64,000 nucleotides of DNA from Chelativorans alearensis (lineage in GTDB: Bacteria; Pseudomonadota; Alphaproteobacteria; Rhizobiales; Rhizobiaceae). Below, piece after piece: positions 26,940 to 35,290 of the stretch; positions within the stretch are counted from its first letter, which is position 1; each line of letters opens with the position of its first letter. The stretch is from positions 1 to 64,000 of the forward strand of contig NZ_WQNI01000001.1 in NCBI RefSeq assembly GCF_010993735.1. The letters are read 5' to 3'. The notes under the pieces are model-generated. The model ran no database searches, was not told the DNA's origin, and saw only the letters and a program-made list of their open reading frames with translations. The position numbers were made by a program, and so were the translations under genes.

Positions 26940-27946
26940 TCCTGCCGGAAAAGCACCCGACAATCAAAGCCGTCCCCGAGGCGGGAAGCGGGCCGCACGA
27001 GGTTCGCAATCGCGGCACGGCGCTGACCCCCGAATGGTTCGAGGACGTGGCGGTGAACCTTTCCGCCGCCGAGCGGCGGGCGGCGACGCTCACCACCCGG
27101 CGCTCGGTGAAGAAGGCGTGGCAGGCGGCGTGGCTGGTTCGCGCCATCACCTGCATCGACCTTACCACGCTTGCCGGCGACGACACGGCTGGCCGCGTGC
27201 GCCGGCTGTGCGCCAAGGCGAAGAAGCCGCTCTCCGACGAGCTGCTGACCGCCTTGGGGCTGGAGGAGGAGCGCATTACCACGGGCGCTGTCTGCGTTTA
27301 TCCCACCATGGTGCCGCACGCGGTGAAGGCGCTGGAGGGCTCGGGCGTTCCCGTGGCTTCGGTCGCCACCGGCTTTCCCGCGGGCCTTACGCCGCTGCCG
27401 CAGCGGCTTGCCGAAATCCGCTATGCGGTGGAGGCGGGGGCGGCGGAGATCGACATCGTGATCACCCGCGAATATGTGCTGACGCAGAACTGGCAGGCGC
27501 TCTATGACGAGGTTTCCGCCATGCGCGAAGCCTGCGGTCCCGCGCATCTGAAGACGATCCTGGCCACCGGCGACATCGCCACGCTGCGCAACGTCTACCG
27601 CGCCTCGATGGTGGCCATGCAGGCCGGCGCCGACTTCATCAAGACCTCCACGGGCAAGGAGGCGGTGAACGCCGTCCTGCCTGTCGGGCTCACCATGGTG
27701 CGGGCGATCCGCGACTATGGCGCGCTGTCGGGAGAGATCGTCGGCTTCAAGCCCGCGGGCGGCATGCGCACGGCCAAGGATGCGCTCTCCTGGCTCATCC
27801 TCATGAAGGAGGAACTCGGCACGGCCTGGACGATGCCCGACCGCTTCCGCCTCGGCGCCAGCTCCATGCTGGGCGACATCGAACGCCAGCTCGAACATTA
27901 CGCCACCGGGCGCTACTCCGCGTCCCACCGTCACGCACTCGCCTGA
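26936..27946 (+). CDS. deoC: Deoxyribose-phosphate aldolase family protein
   Basis: A 336-residue class I aldolase of the DeoC type. The Schiff-base lysine is Lys236 in FIKTSTGK, and the second active-site lysine is Lys272 in GFKPAGGM. An early acidic segment (AAEIDIVI) supplies the expected Asp. The chain is about 80 residues longer at the N-terminus than E. coli DeoC, as in the longer alphaproteobacterial/eukaryotic form. The enzyme splits a 2-deoxy-sugar phosphate into an aldehyde plus a triose phosphate. It is coupled to the permease and followed after eight bases by an aldehyde dehydrogenase, which would remove the aldehyde. Confidence 0.9.
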   Translation: MILPEKHPTIKAVPEAGSGPHEVRNRGTALTPEWFEDVAVNLSAAERRAATLTTRRSVKKAWQAAWLVRAITCIDLTTLAGDDTAGRVRRLCAKAKKPLSDELLTALGLEEERITTGAVCVYPTMVPHAVKALEGSGVPVASVATGFPAGLTPLPQRLAEIRYAVEAGAAEIDIVITREYVLTQNWQALYDEVSAMREACGPAHLKTILATGDIATLRNVYRASMVAMQAGADFIKTSTGKEAVNAVLPVGLTMVRAIRDYGALSGEIVGFKPAGGMRTAKDALSWLILMKEELGTAWTMPDRFRLGASSMLGDIERQLEHYATGRYSASHRHALA

Positions 27947-27954
27947 GGCCACTC

Positions 27955-30351
27955 ATGGAACAGATCAGGGATATCATGCGCACCATGGAATACGGGCCGG
28001 CCCCGGAGGCGGGCGAGGAGGTTGCCGCGTGGCTGAAGGCGCGCGCTGCCGGCATCGGCCATTTCATCGGCGGCAAGTTCGTCGCCCCGGGAAAGGAGCG
28101 CTTCGCGACGGTGAACCCGGCCACCGAGGCCGAGCTTGCCCGCGTGGCGCAGGGCAGCGAGGCGGAGGTGGACGCGGCGGTGAAGGCGGCGCGCGGGGCT
28201 TTCGCCAAATGGTCGAAGCTGCCGGGGCACGAGCGGGCGCGCTACCTCTACGCCATCGCCCGGCATATCCAGAAGCGCGAGCGTTTCTTCGCCGTGCTCG
28301 AAAGCATGGATAACGGCAAGCCGATCCGCGAGACGCGCGACATCGACATTCCGCTGGTGGCACGGCACTTCTACCACCATGCCGGCTGGGCGGAGATGGT
28401 GGAGAGCGAGTTCGAGGGCTTCTCGCCGGTCGGCGTCTGCGGGCAGATCATCCCGTGGAACTTCCCCCTCCTGATGCTCGCCTGGAAGATCGCGCCGGCA
28501 CTTGCGGCGGGCAACACGGTGGTCCTGAAGCCGGCAGAGCAGACGCCGCTGACGGCGGCCGCCTTCGCCGAGATCTGCGAGGAGGTCGGCCTGCCGGCGG
28601 GCGTGGTCAACATCGTTCATGGCGACGGGCGCACGGGGGCTGCGATCACGGCGCACGAGGATATCGACAAGATCGCCTTCACCGGCTCGACGGAGGTCGG
28701 GCGCATCATCCGCGAGGCGCTGGCCGGTTCGGGCAAGAAGCTGTCGCTGGAGCTCGGCGGCAAGTCGCCCTTCATTGTCTTCGAAGACGCCGATCTCGAC
28801 GGCGCGGCGGAAGGCGTGGTGGATGCCATCTGGTTCAACCAGGGCGAGGTGTGCTGCGCGGGCTCGCGCATCCTCGTGCAGGAGGGCGTTGCCGAACGCT
28901 TCTACGACAAGCTGCGCCGGCGCATGGAGACGCTGCGCATCGGCGATCCGCTGGACAAGGGGATCGACGTCGGCGCCGTCGTCTCGGCGGAGCAACTTGA
29001 GCGCATCTCGACGCTGGTGAAAAAGGGCGAGGAAGAGGGCGGTACGCTCTGGCGGGCGCCGGGCGCGCTGCCGGAGAAGGGCTATTTCTTCTCGCCGTCC
29101 TTCTTCACCGAAGTAGACCCCGCCTCGACGGTGTGCGGGGTGGAGATCTTCGGCCCGGTCGCCGTCGCCATGACGTTCCGCACCCCGGCGGAGGCGGTGG
29201 AACTCGCCAACAACACGCGCTACGGCCTTGCAGCCTCCATATGGTCGGAGAACATCAATCTGGCGCTTGATGCCGCGGCCAAGGTGAAGGCCGGCGTCGT
29301 GTGGGTGAACTGCACCAACATGCTCGACGCGGGCTCCGGCTTCGGCGGCTACCGCGAGAGCGGTTTTGGCCGCGAGGGCGCGCGCGAGGGGCTTTACGAA
29401 TATCTGGTGAGCGACGTCGAGAAGGCGCTGAAGCCGGCCAAGGAGCAGGCCGTCTTCACGCCACGCGGCGCGCCGGAAGAGGAGCGCCGCTTCGCCGGCC
29501 TCGGCCGTATCGACCGCACGGCGAAGAACTATGTGGGCGGGAAGCAGGCGCGGCCGGACGGCGGTTACTCTTATGACGTCATCGGCAAGGGCGGCGCCGT
29601 CATCGGCCAGGCGCCGCTCGGCAACCGCAAGGACATCCGCAACGCGGTCGAGGCGGCGGCGAAGGCCGGCGGCTGGGGCGGCGTGACGGCGCACAACCGG
29701 GCGCAGGTGCTCTACTATGTGGGCGAGAACCTCGACGCGCGGCGCGGGGAGTTCGAGGCGCTGCTGTCGGAGAGCACCGGCCAGAGCGCCAAGGCCGCTT
29801 CCGCCGAGTTCGATGCGGCGCTCAAGCGCGTCTTCTACTACGCCGCGCAGGCCGACAAATATGACGGCGCAGTGCATGCCACCAAGTCGCGGCATGTGAC
29901 GCTGGCCATGAACGAGCCGTGGGGCGTGATGGGGATCGTGGCGCCCGAAGAAGCGCCGCTCGCCGCCTTCGTGTCGCTCGTGCTGCCGGCGATCGCCATG
30001 GGCAACCGGGTGGTGGCCGTTCCCTCGACCCGGCATCCGCTGATCGCCGCCAATCTTTACCAGGTCTTCGATACGTCTGACGTGCCGGGCGGTGTGGTGA
30101 ACATCGTCTCCGGCGAGAAGGACGTTTTGGCGAAGACGCTGGCCGAGCACGACGCGGTGGCGGCCATGTGGTATTTCGGCGGCAAGGAAGGCAGCGCCAT
30201 GGTCGAACGCGCCTCCTGCGGCAACCTCAAGGCCACCTGGGTGAGTGACGGCAATGCGCGCGACTGGCTGGACGATCGCCAGGCGCGCGGACGGGAGTTT
30301 CTGCGCCGGGCGACGCAGGTGAAGAACATCTGGGTTCCTTACGGGGAGTGA
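27955..30351 (+). CDS. Two-domain aldehyde dehydrogenase of the ALDH16 type
   Basis: A 798-residue protein. Residues about 30-490 form a complete aldehyde dehydrogenase with IPWNFPLLML, ELGGKSPFIVF (general-base Glu) and FNQGEVCCAGSR (nucleophilic Cys). Residues about 505-798 are a second, shortened ALDH-like domain (NYVGGKQARP, PWGVMGIVAPEE, GGVVNIVSG). It lacks both the Cys motif and the ELGGK glutamate; the corresponding region reads SCGNLKATWVS. One active and one inactive domain is the hallmark of ALDH16. It probably oxidises the aldehyde released by the adjacent DeoC enzyme. Last gene of the CUT2 operon. Confidence 0.9.
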   Translation: MEQIRDIMRTMEYGPAPEAGEEVAAWLKARAAGIGHFIGGKFVAPGKERFATVNPATEAELARVAQGSEAEVDAAVKAARGAFAKWSKLPGHERARYLYAIARHIQKRERFFAVLESMDNGKPIRETRDIDIPLVARHFYHHAGWAEMVESEFEGFSPVGVCGQIIPWNFPLLMLAWKIAPALAAGNTVVLKPAEQTPLTAAAFAEICEEVGLPAGVVNIVHGDGRTGAAITAHEDIDKIAFTGSTEVGRIIREALAGSGKKLSLELGGKSPFIVFEDADLDGAAEGVVDAIWFNQGEVCCAGSRILVQEGVAERFYDKLRRRMETLRIGDPLDKGIDVGAVVSAEQLERISTLVKKGEEEGGTLWRAPGALPEKGYFFSPSFFTEVDPASTVCGVEIFGPVAVAMTFRTPAEAVELANNTRYGLAASIWSENINLALDAAAKVKAGVVWVNCTNMLDAGSGFGGYRESGFGREGAREGLYEYLVSDVEKALKPAKEQAVFTPRGAPEEERRFAGLGRIDRTAKNYVGGKQARPDGGYSYDVIGKGGAVIGQAPLGNRKDIRNAVEAAAKAGGWGGVTAHNRAQVLYYVGENLDARRGEFEALLSESTGQSAKAASAEFDAALKRVFYYAAQADKYDGAVHATKSRHVTLAMNEPWGVMGIVAPEEAPLAAFVSLVLPAIAMGNRVVAVPSTRHPLIAANLYQVFDTSDVPGGVVNIVSGEKDVLAKTLAEHDAVAAMWYFGGKEGSAMVERASCGNLKATWVSDGNARDWLDDRQARGREFLRRATQVKNIWVPYGE

Positions 30352-30357
30352 GGCGGC

Positions 30358-30600
30358 TCAGTCGGGGCGGTAGCCTCTCTTCAATTTCTGCGCCAGCACG
30401 CGGGCCAGAGCCTTTCCGGCAGCCTCTTCGTCCGCGTGAAGGTCCAGCCGCTCTCTTCCCCAGGTGCCGATGCGGCCCCAATTGCGCCTGAGGGCGACGG
30501 CGCCGAAGAGCGTCGGCTCCACCGACAGGGCATAGAAGCGCGCCATGTTTCGGGCAGGATCGATGCGTTTGAGGAGGAGGGGATGGCGGGCGGTGTGCAT
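30358..30600 (-). CDS. Small WGR-domain protein
   Basis: An 80-residue protein consisting almost entirely of a WGR domain: FYALSVEPTLFGAVALRRNW followed by the name-giving W-G-R-I-G-T-WGR segment. WGR domains bind nucleic acid in larger proteins, but the role of stand-alone bacterial copies is not known. It is convergent with the ALDH gene, with six bases between stops. The start at 30600 is the likelier of two ATGs, because the upstream one (30636) adds a Gly/Asp stretch; neither has a good ribosome-binding site. Confidence 0.75.
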   Translation of the reverse strand: MHTARHPLLLKRIDPARNMARFYALSVEPTLFGAVALRRNWGRIGTWGRERLDLHADEEAAGKALARVLAQKLKRGYRPD

Positions 30601-30718
30601 GCCGCCATCATCCCTGCCGCCTCCAAGCCGGTCCAACGACTAATTTGAATCGGTCGGGCTTGAGCGATTCACGCGGCTGATGGATTGTTCCGAGGGTTTG
30701 ACCGCTGGTAGTCCGTCG

Positions 30719-30745
30719 CCAACGGCTAATCACCAGGGCCGTTGG
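30719..30745. terminator. Hairpin after the CoA-synthase gene
   Basis: CCAACGGC (30719-30726) and GCCGTTGG (30738-30745) form an eight-base stem with an 11-base loop just past the stop codon of the minus-strand CoA-synthase gene. No U-tract follows, so termination would need Rho. It could simply be an mRNA-stabilising hairpin. Confidence 0.4.
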
Positions 30746-30747
30746 TA

Positions 30748-32601
30748 TCAGGTGTTCACCACCAGCACCCGCTCGTCCGGCGGCTCGGCATAGAGCGCCT
30801 CCACATCCGCCGCCCGGTGCTCCAGCACGGCGCGCTGGTTGATCGAGCCCTTGTCGGTGACCTCGCCGGCGTCGATGGAAGGTAGAGTTTCGAGCAGGAT
30901 CGCCCGCATGACGCGGGTGGAGGAGCCGCCGGGGAGTTTGGCAAGGCTGTCGAGATGGGCCTTGATGGCGCCGCGCACGGCCGGATGGCGCACGATCTCG
31001 GCCAGGGTGGCGTTGGCGGGAAGATCGCCGGCGAGCCGACGGCATTCCTGCGGGTCGACGATGACCAATGCCGTCAGATAGTCGCGGTTGATGGCGGCAA
31101 GCACGACGTCGCGGATAAGAGGGGCGGCGTGGGCGATGAGGCGGGCGCGCAGGGGCCCGACGCTGACCCAGGTGCCGCTTGCCAGCTTGAAATCCTCCGA
31201 GATGCGGCCGTCGAAGAAAAAGCCTTCCTCCGGACGGCGCTCGTCAACGAATTTCAGGGCATCGCCGAAGCGGTAGAAACCTTCCTCGTCGAAAGCATTC
31301 GCCGTCTTGTCCGGCTCGCGCCAGTAGCCGGGCGTAACGTTCGGCCCCTTCACCCGCGCCTCCAGCTTGCCGTCGACGGGGAAGAGCTTCAGCCGGTTGC
31401 CGGGCACGGGAACGCCGACGCGACCGGAAGCGGCGGTGTGCGGCGTGCAGCTGAGCGAGAAGGGCGCGGTTTCGGTGGCGCCGAGGCCGGTGAGGATGGG
31501 AACGCGGGCGCCGATCGAGGCGACGGCAAGCGCGTCGAGCGCGTTCCAGACATGCGGCGAGAGCCCGGCCCCGGCAAAGAAGAGCGCCTGGACGCGTGAG
31601 AAGAAGTGGTCACGTAGCGCCTTGTCTTCCTTCAGGAACGGCACCAGCGCTTCATACCCCTTGGGCACGTTGAAATAGATCGACGGCGCGATCTCGCGCA
31701 GGTTTTTCACCGTGGCGGCGATGCCGGTGGGCGTCGGCAGCCCGTCGTCGATATAGAGAGAGCCGCCATTATAAAGCACGAGGCCGATATTGTGGTTGCC
31801 GCCGAAGGTGTGGTTCCAGGGCAGCCAGTCGATGATGGTGGGGCCGTCTTTCAGGAAGGTGAGCGCGTAGCGCAGCATTTCCTGGTTGGCCGTCAGCATG
31901 CGTTGGGTGGTGATGACGGCCTTGGGGCCTCCGGTCGAGCCGGAGGTCATGAGGAATTTGGCGATGGTATCCGGGCCGACTTTCGCGCGGGCGCGGTCGA
32001 GAGCGGCGTCGGGCCCGGCATTGTAAAGTGTGTAGAGCGGGACCGCCTCGCGGCCTTCCGGGGCGCCGCGGGTGAACACAGTCGGCGCGTCGGCCGGCCA
32101 GACGGCATCGAGCGCCTTCGAGAAAGCCGTGCCGTCGGCCACGAACACGAGGCCGGGGGTGATGAGCTTGAAGATGTGCTTCAGCTTGCCGTGGTCGGTG
32201 GAGATCAGCGAATAGGCGGGCGAGACGGGGGCGTGCGGTACGCCGATATGCATGGCGGCGAGCGCGATGAGCGCATGGTCGATGCCGTTGCCCGACAGGA
32301 TCGCCAGCGGCCGCTCTTGTGAAAGCCCGAAGGGCAGAAGAGCCGTGCCCAGGCGGCGGACCGCCTCGAGTGCCTCGCGGTAGGTGATCCTGCGCCAGCC
32401 TTCGCCCTGACGCTCGGCCATGAAAACCTTGTCCGGCCTTTCCAATGCCCATCTCTCAAGACAATCGCACATGGAGGGCGCATAGTCGGGAAGCGTGTTC
32501 ACCGGCGTCACGAAGATGGCGCCGTCGTCGCGGCGCTGCAGCGTGATGTCGAGATTGCCGAACGGGACGTCCCGGAACGGGCTTGAAACCTGTGCACTCA
32601 T
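30748..32601 (-). CDS. Feruloyl-CoA synthase (hydroxycinnamate-CoA ligase)
   Basis: A 617-residue AMP-forming acyl-CoA synthetase. The phosphate loop [12 protein letters not shown] is near residue 185, the adenine region [10 protein letters not shown] near residue 380, and the conserved Asp/Arg segment [19 protein letters not shown] further on. Length and the N-terminal region fit feruloyl-CoA synthases, which activate ferulate, coumarate or caffeate. The ATG at 32601 follows GGGAGGAG. It is divergent from a crotonase gene across a 173 bp promoter region with an inverted repeat, which fits a hydroxycinnamate side-chain pathway. Confidence 0.88.
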   Translation of the reverse strand: MSAQVSSPFRDVPFGNLDITLQRRDDGAIFVTPVNTLPDYAPSMCDCLERWALERPDKVFMAERQGEGWRRITYREALEAVRRLGTALLPFGLSQERPLAILSGNGIDHALIALAAMHIGVPHAPVSPAYSLISTDHGKLKHIFKLITPGLVFVADGTAFSKALDAVWPADAPTVFTRGAPEGREAVPLYTLYNAGPDAALDRARAKVGPDTIAKFLMTSGSTGGPKAVITTQRMLTANQEMLRYALTFLKDGPTIIDWLPWNHTFGGNHNIGLVLYNGGSLYIDDGLPTPTGIAATVKNLREIAPSIYFNVPKGYEALVPFLKEDKALRDHFFSRVQALFFAGAGLSPHVWNALDALAVASIGARVPILTGLGATETAPFSLSCTPHTAASGRVGVPVPGNRLKLFPVDGKLEARVKGPNVTPGYWREPDKTANAFDEEGFYRFGDALKFVDERRPEEGFFFDGRISEDFKLASGTWVSVGPLRARLIAHAAPLIRDVVLAAINRDYLTALVIVDPQECRRLAGDLPANATLAEIVRHPAVRGAIKAHLDSLAKLPGGSSTRVMRAILLETLPSIDAGEVTDKGSINQRAVLEHRAADVEALYAEPPDERVLVVNT

Positions 32602-32715
32602 GCCACCACTCCTCCCAAGCGGATAATGCATCTCCGCCCCTTGTCTGCCCACACCTTTTCCCGTCCCGCAACGCTCTTCCGATGCCGGCGTTCCTGGGGC
32701 GAGGCCATCGATACA

Positions 32716-32734
32716 TTGTTATTGAATATAACAA
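32716..32734. promoter_or_regulatory. Candidate MarR-type operator TTGTTAT-n5-ATAACAA
   Basis: A perfect seven-base inverted repeat with a five-base spacer sits in the divergent promoter region of the CoA-synthase and crotonase genes. Size and AT-richness resemble sites of MarR repressors that sense hydroxycinnamoyl-CoA in alphaproteobacteria. No regulator gene adjoins it; the nearest MarR gene in view is at 19.1 kb. Confidence 0.6.
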
Positions 32735-32774
32735 AATTCTGCGCTATCATTCAAGCCAATGCATGAGGCCGTCG

Positions 32775-33557
32775 ATGACCGAGATTTCCGCCTTTGACGA
32801 CGTGCTGTCTGTCCGCGTGGAGGAGGGCATCGCCCACCTTACGCTGACGCGCCCCGGAAAGCAGAACGCGCTCAACGACTTGGTGATCGATGCGCTCGAC
32901 CGCTTCTTTTCCAAGCCCGGCGAGGATGTGCGCGTGGCGGTGCTTTCGGGCGCGGGAAACCACTTCTCGGCCGGTCTCGATCTCGGCGAGCATGTGGAGC
33001 GGAGCGCGGCCGAGACCATGCATCACTCGCGCAACTGGCACCGCGTGATGGACCTGATCCAGTTCGGCGGGCTGCCGGTGGTCTCCGCGCTTCATGGCGG
33101 GGTGATCGGCGGCGGGCTGGAATTGGCGGCGGCTACGCATGTGCGGGTGGCAGAGCCTTCGGCGTTCTTCCAGTTGCCCGAGGGGCGGCGCGGCATCTTC
33201 GTGGGCGGCGGTGCCTCGGTACGCATCGGCCGCATCCTCGGCCCCGACCGGCTGACGGAGATGATGCTGACGGGCCGCAAATACACGGCCGACGAGGCGC
33301 TTTCCCTCGGTCTGGCGCACTATCGCGTGGGCGAGGGGGAGGCGCTAGCCAAGGCCGAGGAGATGGCGCGCCGGATCGCCGGCAACGCGCAGCTCTCCAA
33401 CCACCTCATCATCCAGAGCCTGGCGCGCATCGATGACATGTCGCGGACGGACGGGCTGTTTACCGAAAGCCTCGCCGCGGCGCTTTCGGTCTCCAGCGAG
33501 GACGCGCGGGAGGGACTGACGGCGTTTCTCGAAAAGCGCTCGCCGCGCTTCCGCTAG
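32775..33557 (+). CDS. Enoyl-CoA hydratase/isomerase (crotonase) family protein
   Basis: A 260-residue crotonase. The oxyanion-hole segments are SGAGNHFSAGLDL and HGGVIGGGLELAAA; the two acid/base glutamates are in GGLELA and QLPEGRRG. It is expected to hydrate, and perhaps cleave, the cinnamoyl-CoA made by the divergent synthase. It lacks the particular motifs I know for bona fide feruloyl-CoA hydratase-lyase, so hydratase only is possible. ATG 32775 is favoured over ATG 32763 because GAGG lies six bases before it. A TRAP transporter follows on the same strand. Confidence 0.85.
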   Translation: MTEISAFDDVLSVRVEEGIAHLTLTRPGKQNALNDLVIDALDRFFSKPGEDVRVAVLSGAGNHFSAGLDLGEHVERSAAETMHHSRNWHRVMDLIQFGGLPVVSALHGGVIGGGLELAAATHVRVAEPSAFFQLPEGRRGIFVGGGASVRIGRILGPDRLTEMMLTGRKYTADEALSLGLAHYRVGEGEALAKAEEMARRIAGNAQLSNHLIIQSLARIDDMSRTDGLFTESLAAALSVSSEDAREGLTAFLEKRSPRFR

Positions 33558-33669
33558 GAAGGTGAAGCAGAACGGAGGCTGCTGCGAGGAAACGGGAATA
33601 GGACTGCATCTGACCCCGCGTGGAGGAGGCGAAGACCCCAGTACGCGGGCTCGAACCAGGGAGGAAACG

Positions 33670-34728
33670 ATGACTGACAAGAGACGATCCATCACACGCC
33701 GCCGCACGCTCGGCCTTATCGGCGGCGCGCTCGCCGCCCCCGCCTATATCCGCGACCTGCACGCGGCCGAGGTGACCTTGCGCCTGTCGCATATGCTGCC
33801 GCCGGTCGCGCCGATGCACGCGCAGGTGCTGGAGCCGTGGGCAAAAGAGATCGGCGAGAAGAGCGAGGGGCGCATCGACGTCCAGATCTTCCCGGCCATG
33901 CAGCTCGGCGGCAAGCCGCCGCAGCTTGCCGACCAGGTGCGCGACGGTATCGCCGACATCGCCTGGACGCTGGTGGTCTACACGCCCGGCCGCTTTCCCC
34001 TGTCGGAGACCGGCAGCCTGCCCTTCATGGTCACGAACGCGGAGAACACCTCCGTCGCGCTGCACAAGTTCATGGAGGAAATGGGCATGGACGAGTACAA
34101 GGGCGTCAAGCCGCTCGCCTTCCATGCCCATGCGCCGGGGAAATTCCACATGCGCGAGAAAGCCATCGAAAAGGCTGCGGACATGAAGGGCCTGAAGATC
34201 CGCGCGCCCAACGAGACCTTCGGCAAGGCGCTCGAGATTCTGGGGGCCGAGCCGGTTTTCTTTCCCGTCACGGAAATGGCGGTGGGGCTTGCCAACGGCG
34301 TCATCGACGGCACGCTCCTGCCCTACGAAGTGGTGCCCGTCTACAAGCTTCAGGAGCTGACGAGCGTGCACTGCGCGGCGGCCCCGGTCGGCCGCGGCTT
34401 CTATACGAACACCTTCAACGTGCTGATGAACGAACGGGTCTACGAAGGGCTGCCCGACGATCTGAGGGCGGTCGTCGACGAGCATTCGGGTGTCGAGTTC
34501 GCACGCCGCATCGGCGCCAATTTCGATACTTTCGAAGAGGTGGGCCGCAAGCTTTGCGAGGAGCAGGGAAACACCTTCGTGGAGGTGCCGGGCGAGGAGG
34601 TGGAAAGCTGGCGCGAGATGGTGCAGCCGGTCGTCGACGACTGGATCGCCATGCTCAACGACAAGGGCATCGACGGCGCCCGTGCGGTCGAGCGCCTCAA
34701 CGCGCTGATCGACGCAGAGAGCGCGTGA
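33670..34728 (+). CDS. TRAP transporter solute-binding protein (DctP family)
   Basis: A 352-residue periplasmic receptor. The N-terminus has consecutive arginines before a hydrophobic stretch (SITRRRTLGLIGGALAAPAY), possibly a Tat signal. The mature part starts EVTLRLSHMLPPVAPMH. The conserved Arg that clamps a substrate carboxylate is probably in LKIRAPNE. The start at 33670 follows GAGGAAA. Together with the two following permease genes it imports an organic acid. Location beside the CoA-synthase/crotonase pair points to a hydroxycinnamate or similar aromatic acid (inference). Confidence 0.9.
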   Translation: MTDKRRSITRRRTLGLIGGALAAPAYIRDLHAAEVTLRLSHMLPPVAPMHAQVLEPWAKEIGEKSEGRIDVQIFPAMQLGGKPPQLADQVRDGIADIAWTLVVYTPGRFPLSETGSLPFMVTNAENTSVALHKFMEEMGMDEYKGVKPLAFHAHAPGKFHMREKAIEKAADMKGLKIRAPNETFGKALEILGAEPVFFPVTEMAVGLANGVIDGTLLPYEVVPVYKLQELTSVHCAAAPVGRGFYTNTFNVLMNERVYEGLPDDLRAVVDEHSGVEFARRIGANFDTFEEVGRKLCEEQGNTFVEVPGEEVESWREMVQPVVDDWIAMLNDKGIDGARAVERLNALIDAESA

Positions 34729-34735
34729 CGCACGC

Positions 34736-35290
34736 ATGGAGCGGCCTGGCAAGGATGACGGCCCGGCAAGACGGCGCGGCGTTCTTGCCGCGCTGAACCG
34801 GCTTATCGACTTTCTCTGCTGGGCCGCGGCGACGCTTGCCGGCGCGGTGGTGCTGGGCGTTTCGCTCGCCGTGGTGTGGTCGGTGGTAGGAAGCGCGCTG
34901 GGCTTCGGCGGCATTCGAGGCGAGTTCGAGCTGGTGGAATACGGCTGCGGCGTTTCCGCCTTCCTGTTCCTGCCGCTCGCCCAGCTCCGGCGCGCCCACA
35001 TCATCGTCGATCTCTTTTCGAACTGGCTGCCGGAGCGCGGGCGATATGGGCTCGAAGGCCTGTGGGAGATCGTCTTCGCCGCCGCCTGGCTGGTGATCGC
35101 CTGGCGTTTCACCGATGGCATGGCCGGCGCACTCGATTATGACGACCGCTCCATGCTTTTGAAGATACCGCTGTGGGCGATGTATGTGCCGGCGCTGTTC
35201 GGTGCGGTGCTTTCCGCCATCGTTGCCGTACGCCACGGCGTCACGCTCCTTCGTGGCAAGGCGGTCGGGCATGCGGTGGTGAGCCAATGA
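34736..35290 (+). CDS. TRAP transporter small permease (DctQ family)
   Basis: A 184-residue membrane protein with four predicted transmembrane segments (starting about residues 26-50, IDFLCWAAATLAGAVVLGVS). The DctQ-typical EYGCGVSAFLFLPLAQLRRAH region contains the conserved EY and RRAHI. It starts seven bases after the receptor stop, and its stop overlaps the large permease start (ATGA). Confidence 0.88.
   Translation: MERPGKDDGPARRRGVLAALNRLIDFLCWAAATLAGAVVLGVSLAVVWSVVGSALGFGGIRGEFELVEYGCGVSAFLFLPLAQLRRAHIIVDLFSNWLPERGRYGLEGLWEIVFAAAWLVIAWRFTDGMAGALDYDDRSMLLKIPLWAMYVPALFGAVLSAIVAVRHGVTLLRGKAVGHAVVSQ

Noticed and set aside
19834-27946. An AI-2 Lsr quorum-signal system
   Set aside because: Kinase, SorC-type regulator, CUT2 importer and an aldolase are present, but there is one permease gene, no LsrG, a DeoC-type rather than LsrF-type aldolase, and extra dehydrogenases.
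27931-30150. A 739-codon open frame antisense to the ALDH16 gene
   Set aside because: The plus strand has full ALDH motifs; the antisense frame has none and no ribosome-binding site.
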